From Pteria penguin (Eukaryota > Mollusca > Bivalvia > Pterioida > Pteriidae), in contig CM068581.1 of the NCBI GenBank assembly GCA_035048485.1, positions 9,747,430 through 9,811,429 on the forward strand: a DNA stretch of 64,000 nt, read 5' to 3'. This document shows positions 35,841-47,634 of the stretch, in pieces (position 1 is the stretch's first letter; each line of letters begins with the position of its first letter). The notes under the pieces are model-generated. The model was not told the DNA's origin. It saw only the letters and a list, made by a program, of their open reading frames with translations, and searched no databases. The position numbers were made by a program, and so were the translations under genes.

Positions 35841-38214
35841 ATAACAACAATGCAGGTTGTATGTAAAGGTACATGTTGGAATCTCTTTGTTGGTCATTTC
35901 GTTTCCCCCTTCACTAGGTGGAGGATAGTGTCATCGTCAAAGAATGGTTTGTCACATTCATGATTCCTTGATGTCAATAGTGGGGTACTTTGTAGAATGA
36001 CTGTTTGTCTCTACAAGTGTTGTATATATGGGTATATAAGAAAAGACATTCATACCATGCTCTCTTTTTAATGTTTTTGAATCAATTCATTACCAGGACA
36101 GGATGGCCGCAGGCTCTGTAAAACAGGGATAATGAGAAAATGATGAAAAAAATACCCCTGCAGGGAAAAATCATGGAATTTGATCAAAATAAGGAAAACA
36201 GGCTAGGGAATTTTACAATTTGATGTTCAAATAAAGTTTACTATTGGTGGTTTCTTTTTCTTTGAATCTTAGAATTTAAGGAGAGTTAACATTGCTAGAA
36301 TAGAATATTGTATACATTAAATGATTATATTATATGATTATATATGATGTATGTTGACGTGGTAATTATGTCTTTCTCTTCTAGTGCACGTTAAGTTAAA
36401 CTGTGCAATTTAAAGACAGTATATATCAAGTCTACGATGGTATTGGGAGTTCATGTTCTAACCTGTAGAAATGTATTACTGTGCTATGACCATTAATGTT
36501 CTAATGCAAGTCTTCGTACGAATCAGCAAATTTCGTCTAAACTGGGATCTATTCACCTGAATAATGCCTACATGATTCTTAGGAAAATATGTACAAATCA
36601 GTGTCTAAGTAGATGTACTTGTTTTTGCTAATAGCATCACATGACTAATAATCTTAGCTAACTGTATTACTGTCTTTGATATTGTTGAACCATTGTTGAA
36701 AAAAAAGGTAAAAATGTATTTTAACATTTATTCGTCAATTTCATACGCGTAGACAAATGTGTTACACAAATTGCAATAAATTGAATGATATTTGCAGTGT
36801 TTGATAATATGATGTATTGGTTCCTTCACCGTAGTTCATTGTGTAACGTTTAAAGCATTAAAAGGAAAATGAAATAAAATAATAGCGAAGAAAGAGTGGC
36901 TGTAAGGGGAGGTGTGGAGGCCACATAATGGTAGAATGTAAATCATTCTAAGTTTAACTCAGATGGTAGTGAAAACTTAATGTTTTTGTGCATATTTGGG
37001 AAAAATATATTGGAATCAAGGAAAATGAGGGTATTTTCAGGGAATTTTATTATTATGTGGCCACTCTGCAGGATATTTTTGTGATAATGTACTAAGCTAA
37101 TTCACCTGAAAAATACTTACTTTTGGTTTGGTAGTATCTTTTATAACTTTGATAGTTTTAGCTCACATGAGCTCTTCAAGCAAACAGTTGTTTGTGAATG
37201 AGCATATTGTTCGAAGGTGAGTAATATAGGCCTATTTAAGCATTTGTTGTTCTAGCGACATAAAAAATATTGTTCTCCTAAATATGGATGTCAACTGCTT
37301 CATGTCTGGAACCTGGTATATCTCAATTGTCTTTAAGGAGTATATATTGATGAATGTAAGTAATATCAGGTAAAATATACCCAGTATGACTCTGAGACTA
37401 TTATTTTTGTGCGATATTCCTGTTTAATATAATTAGATTTCAATATGGAAACTTGAATACACACCTTTCAAGAAGGATTACTATAGCTGATATCATCAGT
37501 CAATTTCTTCATGGACTAAAATGCTTGACTTAGCAGAATTAACCTCAATACAATTTAAAATGATCAGAATGTAAATCAACAGATTTCTGCCTTGATAAAA
37601 AAGGGAAGGAAAGTTATGTGTTGTTTTCATAAGGGAAATGCCATCATCTTAAGTAGACATGAACCAAGTGCACTTCTTATTCATAAGGGAGTATGAGTGA
37701 CACATGATACACAAAATGACATGAAGATAGGATCTAGTGTTTATTTAGAGACGTTTGTTGTATTATGAACGCATCGTTTATAGTATAGACCTCATTGTGC
37801 AATGTAAGTCAAAGATATGTGCTTCAAATTATGGTTCTTTATAAGCGAAATAGTATAGCGTGTGACTTGATGAAGAACTCAATAAAAGAGCTCTTTGTGG
37901 CTGACTCGCGAAATTGTGTCGGACTGGAGCTAGATGTAAGTTTTGAATATTTTTATTACTGTAGGCTGTTTACTGGAGATAACATTATGTATATTTATCC
38001 CTAATCCAGTGGTCGCCATTTGTAACAGATACATATGCTTGTTGTTGATTTCTGTGTAAGGGATAATCGATGGACTTCTCTTGATTAATTTTTCCCAGGA
38101 TGGACAAAGGATGAAATAATAGGAAAATTACTGTATCACCCTATTGTATCTGCCCTAAAGGTGCGAGTAATCGGCCGTGAAATATGTTTTAGGAAAGAAA
38201 ACAAAGGACAAGTG

Positions 38215-38590
38215 AATCATACACGATAGGACTCGGGTAGGTGCTACAGAACCGTACACCATGGACCTGGGTGTAAAAGGGTAATATAAAACCCTGTATC
38301 TTGATCCTCGGGTAGGAGTGTGATACAGAACCGTACACCATGGACCTGGGTGTAGAAGTGTAGGATAAAATCCTGTATCTTGATCCTCGGGTAGGAGTGT
38401 GATACAGAACCATACACCATAGACCTAGGTGTAGAAGTGTAGCATATAATCCTGTATCTTGATCCTCAAGTAGGAGTAAGTGATACAGAGCCGTAAACCA
38501 TGGACCTGGGTGTAGAAGGGTAGCATAAAATCCTGTATCTTGATCCTCGAGTTTGGATAGGTGATATACAACCGTTAACAATGGGCTGTT
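38215..38590. repeat. 79-bp tandem repeat, ~4.5 copies
   Basis: gatcctcgggtaggagtgtg starts units at about 38302, 38381, 38460 and 38540; each has gtacaccatggacctgggtg and aaatcctgtatctt. The minus-strand 138-codon frame here reflects the repeat. Confidence 0.9.
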
Positions 38591-38623
38591 CTGAGGAAGG
38601 GGCAAATCGCCTCGAAATTTATA

Positions 38624-38706
<83 letters not shown>
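38590..38706. repeat. CTGAGGA...GAAA motif followed by (TA)n
   Basis: ctgaggaaggggcaaatcgc then ctcgaaattta (38591-38621) leads into (TA)n at 38624-38706. The same motif, slightly changed, occurs at 59511-59537 beside the 1.1-kb inverted-repeat element, so this is probably an end fragment of that element family. Confidence 0.6.
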
Positions 38707-38709
<3 letters not shown>

Positions 38710-40675
38710 ATTGGGTATCTTTCTAATCACAACATATATGAATAGGTAAAACGTATGTGGAAATTATAAGACAAACTGATTGCAAACCAATTTATAAATT
38801 ATATATGAATGGGTATGCTTTTCACTATGGTCAGTGTATGAATGGATATGTTTTACACTTTGCTAAATGTATAAATGGGTAGGGAGCCAGCTATTCCAGC
38901 CGCACGTCCGTACCAAAAATCATTGCAAGTTAATCCCCCCACACACACACACACACTCGGTGGAATAGGGCCATGTGCCGTTTCCTTTGGGTGGGAATAG
39001 GTAATACTTAAAGCTATGTTGTGCTTTTGTATCCTATCCTGAAATACAATGTATATTAACTGGTAGGAGTGCAACGGTCTTCTTCTTCTTCCAATACGAA
39101 GTGTACTCAGAAGTTGAGCGTTAACCGAAAACTGTGGTTCAGATGTCGCGGTTCTGTTGGACTTGCAGATTGCGGTTCGGTTTGGATTTTGCTTTTATTC
39201 TCTTGTTAATCATGTAAACGGTCTGGGAGGACGTATCAGATTGGTTTATTATGCAAAACTGATATTGATACGATTTCAGGAAGACAGGACCATTTCAAGA
39301 CTTTCCATGTGAAAACATTCTAAAAAAAAGAAGTTCGTCACTGAAAACTTATTACTAGTATGTATTATTTGTAGCAAAGCAGCTCAAGAAGTTACCAAAT
39401 ACAAATTTATAAAAAAGATCGTGATACATGTACTTATGTTCTTTACAAACCGAACCAAAGACAATAAACCGAAAACCGAACCGAAAATTCGCGAACCCTT
39501 GCATACCAATAAGCTGTACAATGTAAGCGGCGTATGAAGAGGGTAGATGTGGTAAAGGATCATCATCAGCCTTTACATTTTCCTTCCGGTCCATTGAATA
39601 ATTTCCAATCGATCATTCACATACACAGTATGTGGTCGCTAGCTTGGCGATGGTCATGCTTCAATACCCCTATTTTTAGTGATAATCGTCAAGCAGATGT
39701 TGAAAAAAGCGCACATGGAATTTGAAATAATTTTAATTACAACAAATTTGTCGATAGATTTTTGTGATATGTCGAAATATAAAGTAGTGAATTATCTGGA
39801 GAGGATAGTGCGTCAATCGCTCTCGAGAACTGGCGTGATAAGGACAATAGTGTCGAAGATCTTAAATTTTATTTTATTTTGATCTTTTGTAAATGATTTT
39901 TCAAGATATATATATTCATTTTACGTGATATTTATTGAAATTGGCCGTTCCCAATGTTTTGAGAATTGAAAACAAATAGTCAAGTCGGTACAGGTTATAC
40001 AACAGAGCAACACAAGCTCTGAATAGCTTTTAACCGAGGTTAGAGCATGCCTTCAGGTCAGAGACATTCTAGGAATGTCTGCTTTGTAAAGGGCAATAAA
40101 CTCCTATCGATCCCCTTCTCTTTATCAGTAAATAGATATACATATATACTTTATAGACGATGCGATTTCACCCAAATATAGAAGTTTGACTGCCACTCGA
40201 TGACATCACGCGTATGAAATCGATGTTAAGAGTGTGTCTTTGTTTTGACGGTTTCGTGTTTTGTATACAATCCTGCACAATAACATGTGTACAATGAAAA
40301 GCGACGAAGGGGATGTATTGCGAGTCCCTTGTCTGTCAGTGTTGTGATAATCATTTAACTATAAGGATTGCACTAGCAAGTTGTTGTACAGGTTAACTTT
40401 CAATTAGTGTTTCCTTTTGACTATGGAGTGGAACCAGTACACAATGGATGTATATAGGCTGTATTTGTGGTTTAAGCTGTAAATATAATCAATGGTTTGT
40501 ACTGGAGAAAATAACATATCCAATTGGAAGAGCCCCAAAAATTGTGGAATAAATTTTCTTTTGTAAGAGGAACAGAGCAGGAGGGTGAGTTTTGATTTTT
40601 TGTTTTGTTTTGTAATGTTATAGAGGAGGGAATATGTGGTTCAGTCCTATACCTTGTTTATAATGTCCCTTGATG

Positions 40676-40709
40676 CAGGGACGTATATATCTAGATATAT
40701 ACGTCCCTG
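40676..40709. mobile_element. 34-bp perfect palindrome with 7-bp target duplication
   Basis: The left half cagggacgtatatatct is followed by its exact reverse complement. The 7 bases cttgatg (40669-40675) are repeated exactly at 40710-40716. Same design as the units at 8244 and 41941, with CAGGGAC in place of CAGAGAC. Confidence 0.65.
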
Positions 40710-41940
40710 CTTGATGTTAAGACGACGAGGGGTCATTAGAGATGCTTGTGATCAGGTGGCAATACATTACTGGAGTTAATGAAATACGATGACTTGTTAA
40801 GCGCCTAAAAGACATTGAAGTAATAACAGACTGTAACAGCGTATGATGAATGATTTCTTGATGACCCGACGACCCATTCTTCTACTGTTACGATTACCGG
40901 TAAGGTGTATCGTCGACGTAATTATACCTTAATTCCCAACTTACTGCATTAAACAGAGGTTAATATGACATTGCCGTCTTCAAACGGTGCTTTTATTAGA
41001 CGTTGGTGAATCGAGAAGCTTAAGGTAATTTTACTGAATAAAAGAAGAATGCATCATATCACGCTGAGCTTACATTAAAGTCAGATAGACAGTAACGGGT
41101 AGGAGTTACCTCCCCTCTAATTTTTAAAAGGGCATTATTCCCAGATACCTTGTCAGAACTATTTAAATAATTGAGGGGAAAATCGTTCAGTAGCTATTAT
41201 CGTGGACACTTCAGTAAAATGGGGTATTTGATGAGGATTAAGTGATATAGGTAGGGTATGTGGTAGTCTTACGTTATACTGCTGTTTTTTGCCGGTGAGA
41301 AACCGTTGACCTATCAAGTCCTCCAGTACACCACAGTGAATAGCTGCCTATTCATGTGTATAATTTTCAATAATATTGATAATTTTCCTACTCTTTTTAG
41401 CAGAACGTCAATATTTATTTATATTATTATGTCTACCTGCTGTGGAAGCGTGTGAAATCGACTGCTAATTTCGCCGATCGTTGGGACGATGTTGAAGGAA
41501 CAGCTTGTTTATTTGACCTGTGTTTTGCTCCACTGACCCTATCAGTTGATGGATTATATATTGAGTACTAAATGTAGATACTATCTCCAGTGGACGCCTA
41601 ATCTGAAGCATTTATTGCTGGCAAAAGTGATTCGGACATATCTGATGGACACGTAGTGCAAAATGAAAACGTCGGAAAATTGTATTCAGACTAAATAGGT
41701 AAGGGAAGTGTTTTGTATCTGAAAAATAATATGCTTGGCATACGATGATTAAGTTATTTCTAGAAATAGATTCATGTGTTTAATTTAAAACAGAGACAAA
41801 GTAATCTAGGCCGTTGATTTAATATTAAAGAATTTAGAAAGTCGCCCCCCCCCCTAAATGATTTTCTTACAGTATTAAAAATGTAAATGTGGTGACAATG
41901 ATTACAACAATATGTATATCAGAAATGAACTGCAAGCAAC

Positions 41941-41968
41941 CAGAGACATATGTGTATATATGTCTCTG
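41941..41968. mobile_element. 28-bp near-palindrome with 7-bp target duplication
   Basis: Arms cagagacata and tatgtctctg enclose tgtgtata. The sequence equals the 36-bp unit at 8244 with 8 bases of the left half (tatacaca) missing. The flanking 7-mers aagcaac at 41934-41940 and 41969-41975 are identical. Confidence 0.65.
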
Positions 41969-44900
41969 AAGCAACACAAAACTCTTCTAAATGAAATTTG
42001 AGGTAACTAATACACAAGATTGTGATTACTGATTGACCCTTTTGACTGTGCTGTTATACACACCATTCTTTTGTTCTCCATCTGCCCAAGTTTGAAACTA
42101 TAAGAGATTAAAATATAACATGGACTATTCACTCAATTTAAGGACGTAAGAGTTACTTCCCTCGATCCTTGGGGACGCGCATATTTTATCAGCAGCTTAG
42201 TATTTGATCCTGCTCTTGACCATGTTTGTATTGATCATTATCAGTATTTAATTGAAGATGATCAAACACTGACCTTTGGTCACTATTTACAGACACTTAA
42301 TGATGCCCTCGAAAGTCGAGTCGTAAAGTGTGTGAATTTAGCAGCATATGTTTTCCCTTTATGTATATTTATTTGATGTGGTAAGATTTCAACTCGATCA
42401 ACTTCTTACGTAGGTTGTCATTTTGCCGGTGGTGTAAGTATTTCTTACTTCATGGCTCGTTCGCATATTATTTTGGTTTATACTGTTGTAGGCTTCAATA
42501 TTCCGTAGTAATTCTAGGTTTTGTATTTTTTTTCTCCTTTATCTCAAAGATTAAATATCATGTATTTATCTTCTATTCTTTCAAGATAGATTGGATTCTA
42601 TGCAATAGTTCTCTTTCAATATCAAAAGCGCAAGCTAAACCTCTGGCGTAGATTTGCTACGTTATGAGGATAGCATTGGGGATTAAGACATAGGGTACAT
42701 TATATATATGTGTGTGTGTGTTTAGTGATTTCCGAGATCATAAAAGAAATATTGACATTCTTTGTAGATATTACATAGATAAGATGACAGTTATCTCTGT
42801 TTGTAGTACTCTGAGACGAGAACGAGGTTTCTTGTTACTCAGTGGCTGTGTGTGCTTGTTGTTTATTACCAGTGGTTATGGAGGAGAGAAGCGGGTGGAA
42901 TCAGTTGTCGTGGACTTGTATTGTTGATTTGCGTATCGGGATAATTTGTTGAAACAACGCTCAGCAATTGCACTGTTACCAAAACTTGCTTCCTTTTTCG
43001 AATGTTTGTTTTCTTGAGTTTATCATCGGGATTAACTTGATCTTCAAACAAACAATTCATGGCGCTGCTTGAAGAGAGTTAGGAACCCCAAGCGACATCA
43101 GAACAAAGTCACTTAACCTTTGTGATATATTGAGCCGCACAAATAATTTTTAATCATCCACATTGACTTCTTTGGTTTGTTTTTTGTTTTTTTGCTGGGG
43201 AGGGGGGGGGGGCTGGCTTTGATAACTGTTACCATACACCTTATGTTTGAAATACCATCAAACACGCATTTCATTCTAGACATTTTTGTTTTTGACACAA
43301 GATGAGCTAAATTTTGTGTGTTTGCGTTCTTGTCAAAAAATATCTATTTTAGCCCAAAAAAATTATAACTTTTTCTCATTGGATTATCTTGTATTATCGC
43401 CTATAACTAACCATCTTTTGTTTTCTGAAGAAATGTATTTCAGTTGAATCTTTTGGCCTCTAAGTAATTTATCATTTAATCCACCGCTGTGTTTCGTATA
43501 CAGTAAGGTGGAAGCAAATACCTCCAATCACACCTGGGCAAATACCTGACACAAAATGCCTTTGATCTTTTTTACCTGTCCATATCTAATAAAAGGCCGA
43601 CCTCCTAATTGAGTGATACTAGGGAAGACTTACCAAGAGAAGTGTTGTCATAACGGTTACTTCAGTGTTTAAGTTGGATAAACTTGGGAATAGCGTTTTA
43701 GTTAGATCTGTATAGAATTGGTTGATTTGGTACGGATTTTAAGATCTTTTGTCAATATTACGATGACATCTAGACCAAAGTTTCCGGTCATGATGCCTTC
43801 CCTTGTGGTACGCCGGTGCATCGAAGAGCCAGGTAAATTCCAAGCATCCATTTTGTGTTTAGTTTTTGGGATTTTTTTTTTTGGAATAATACACCTTTTT
43901 TTCGTGAGAACCGTTGTGGGTACATTATAATTTCTGTTTCATGAGGTGTATAGTGAATGACAATGCAAATATATGAGTAAATGAAAACAAATGATATAAT
44001 GTTGTAGTTGTTTCTGGAGTCAATCTCTCACATACAGGTGTCATGAAGCGCGCTCTGTTAATTAACACGAGCGGCTTAATGGGATATATTTTAGTATATA
44101 TGAACAGTTGGTATGTTAGTAAAGGGGTTGGTGACGCTGCATATAATTGATATATAGCCCTGGCCATTAATTCATAACAAAATCAGGACGATCTAGAATG
44201 TGATACATCACCAGGATTATAAGATAATACTGTCTAATTGTAAAACACTTGACATTATATTGCTAAACATATCTCTTTAAAAAAAAAAGCAGTGGATGTT
44301 GTGGAGGGGGTATTTTTTTTTTTTTGGGGGGGGGGGGTTATTTTTTGGTTTTGTTTTGTTTAATCTGTGAAAATAATAGGTATCTTAGAAAACTACTAAT
44401 ACAATCCTTTTTCTCTGCCCATCAGCAACAATATCCACTTTTTTGTACATACATACATGTACATGTTTTTAAATTATTACATTCTGTTCTTGACTTGATG
44501 ATTATCGCGTATCTGAGAATCTACGCGAACGACTTACGTCTAAATTAATCATTTTTTGCCAGATATAGAGTTGTTTGTTTTAACACCTATATTAGGCTAT
44601 CGCTACACATCTGACCCTAGGATATGAAAATTTAACGAAACTGTGAGAAAAATTCCGCACGGAAAGTATTAAAGTATATACACGATGTATGACTGTATGG
44701 TAATTATAGTTTACAGTCGTAGTGTGACTTACTCAGATGTAGAGAAATAATTATGATTATCATTTTTGATGCGCATTTGAGTAACTTTGACGTACTTTTC
44801 TGCATCTCCGACAACTGAGTTATCTTCCTTAAATTGTGACATGGATTATATGTTTAAAGTTGCTTCACCTGAGCTATTAGTTGTATAAGATGTATGAGGA

Positions 44901-45479
44901 ATGAACCAGGTGAAGTGAAGGTATACTTTGTGGAAGAGGTTTGACCCTGATTATTCTTCATCCAATAATATCTTGTACTGGATTTTACTGATTGAAAATG
45001 AGTAAGTAATAATAATACAGTATTAAAATGATAATATACACGGAGATACACTATGCATTAGTATACAGAGTCTATTGCTCATAGTTTGACGACAGAGTTA
45101 ATTAGGTTGAAGTTTTATTGTATTTTGTGAGGAAGTAATGAGTTCAAGTATATTTATATTTCATAGAAGACACATGTTCTCATGTAGCTGTCTTAGTACA
45201 TGTATTGTTAGTCATTGAAGGTGAGGATGTAGTAATATACACTACATAGGGACCATAGCAAGGTTGATGATTATATTTACGGAGAAATGTAATTTGAAAG
45301 ACTTATCCGATGTTTCTGAATACCACCACAGGTGACGATCTTAATATATCAATTAATAGTCGCGTCGTGTGGGAATTTTACGTTGAAAATATTTTAAAAT
45401 TGTGGGATGTTTTTAAGTAGGACTTCCTATATGGCATTGTTAGATGGTGAGAAAATTACTTCATTTTATATGGTAGGTT

Positions 45480-46650
45480 TGTAACCACAAATTCTTAACC
45501 TGTCCTGACTATTTAAACCCTGTACTTCTTAACCTGTCGTCACCACGTAGACCCAGTACCTCTAACCTTTCCTCACTGCATAGACTATGTACTTCATAAC
45601 CTGTCGTCACTACATAGACCCTGTACTCTATAACCTGTCCTCACTGCTTAGACCCAGTACTTCATAACCTGCTCATCCTGCGTAGATCCTGTATTCCATA
45701 ACCTGTCCTCACTGCTTAGACCCTGAACTTCATAACCTGTCGTCACTGTGTAGACTCTACTTCATAACCTGTCGTCACTACGTAGACCCTGCACTTCATA
45801 ACCTGTCGTCACTACGTAGACCCTGTACTTCATAACCTGTCCTCACTACGCAGACCATGTACTTCATAACCTGTCCTCACTACGTAGACCCTGTACTTCA
45901 TAATCTGTCGTCAATACGTATACCCAATATTTCATAAACTGTCCTCACTACGTAGACCCTGCACCTCATAACCTATCGTCACTACGTAGACCCTGTACTT
46001 CATAACTTGTCTTCACTATGTAGACCCTTCTCCTTATAACCTGTCGTCACTGCGTAGGCCGTGTATTTCATAACCTGTCGACATTATGTAGGCCCTGTAA
46101 TGCATAATCTGTCCTCGCTGCGTAGACCCTGTACTTCATAAGTTGTCCTCACTACGTAGACCCTGTACTTCATAAGTTGTCCTCACTACGTAGACCCTGT
46201 ACTTCATAACTTGTCCTCACTACGTAGACCCTGCACCTCATAACCTGTCGTCACTACGTAGAACGTGTATTTCATAATCTATAGACACTACGTAGGCCCT
46301 GTAATGCATAACATGTCCTCACTGCGTAAACACTGTACTTCATAACCTGTCCTCGCTGCGTAAACACTGTACTTCATAACCTGTCCTCGCTGCGTAGACC
46401 AAGTACTTCATAACTTGTCATCACTACGTAGACCCTGTACTTCATATTAACTTGTCCTCACTACGTAGGCCCTGTACTTCATAACTTGTCTTCACTACGT
46501 AGGCCCTGTACTTCATAACTTGTCCTCACTACGTAAACCCTGTACTTCATATTAACTTGTCTTCACTACGTAAACCCTGTACTTCATATTAACTTGTCCT
46601 CATTACGTAGGCCCTGTACTTCATAACTTGTCCTCACTACGTAGGCCCTG
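45480..46650. repeat. 34-bp minisatellite, ~34 copies
   Basis: Unit acttcataacctgtcctcac plus tacgtagaccctgt (34 bp). Variants cctgtcg/cttgtcc and gtagacc/gtaggcc occur in blocks. It ends near 46650, about 1 kb before the long exon. Confidence 0.95.
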
Positions 46651-47634
46651 TTTTTCGTGATAATAATGTAGTAAACCAATATATAGAAATGAAAGTCCAT
46701 GTTTTGCTTTTGTTTCTTCGTACATTATATCGTATTGTACGGAAATGGTGGACTATACACATGTATCATTTTCTACATGTAACCGAGATAAAGATGGCCT
46801 GATTTATTTTGATAACAAAATAAAAGAAAGCACAAGGAGCGTCTATTATCAATGAAGAGGTATTGGGATTTTTTTTAAAAGATTTAACAGTTTTGTGGTT
46901 ATTTAAATTGCAGTTTTCATTCATGAGATGTCAATAGCGATATTTTGTTTTGTTTTTGGGTTTTTTCCCATCCATTTATTTAATTATCATATATCTATTT
47001 TCAGTAAAGTACAATAAAAGACAAAAACAATGTAAACTGAAACATATTATGGACGAATGTGCACTGAATCTATTGTTGTTAAAGTTACACCGTAAACTGG
47101 GGTTATGCACTTTTCACTATTGTCAAAGCGTTTTAAGTGGGACAATTTGTGGTATCGAGTAGCCACACCACTTGTAAGATTTCACAAAGTGGCATCCTAG
47201 CTTTCTTGTTTAACTAATATAATTTCACGGTTAAGTGGGTAGAATCTAGATAGATTGCGCCAATTTGAGTGTTCAGGGTCTTTTTAGAAAGGGAAAACAG
47301 TTTGCCAAATGGAATTTGTGACAGGTAAGACTTATCCCAGTAGAAATGCACAACAGACACATGTATTGGATGCCATTTTATTTTATAGTTACATATATAT
47401 ATATAATGAATGTCGTTATTCTAGTATACATAATATACTATGTGAAGAATCGGTCTTTGAGATAAAGGAAGAATCATGTCGTGGAAATTATAAATGCTAA
47501 TGAAATAGTAAAGACACTGATTACTGCCATGATGGATTTCAAATTGGTTATCAACATTCAAAGATGTTTTAAATAACACTTAACTATGTCAAGTGTCATT
47601 AAGTTTTCTCTAAATGTGAATTGTAATTTTCCAG

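Larger units (their letters stand above)
35360..47634 (+). other. Intron, 12.3 kb
   Basis: No further exon was recognised. The phase-1 donor at 35360 and the phase-1 acceptor at 47634 join directly as a Gly codon. Contents: donor-copy repeat, 79-bp array (38215-38590), (TA)n (38624-38706), two palindromic insertions (40676, 41941), 34-bp array (45480-46650). The segments 35840-38200, 38900-40600 and 42000-45400 are unique AT-rich sequence with homopolymer runs near 43200 and 44310; I see no gene in them. A phase-1-symmetric cassette exon could be missed. Confidence 0.8.
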
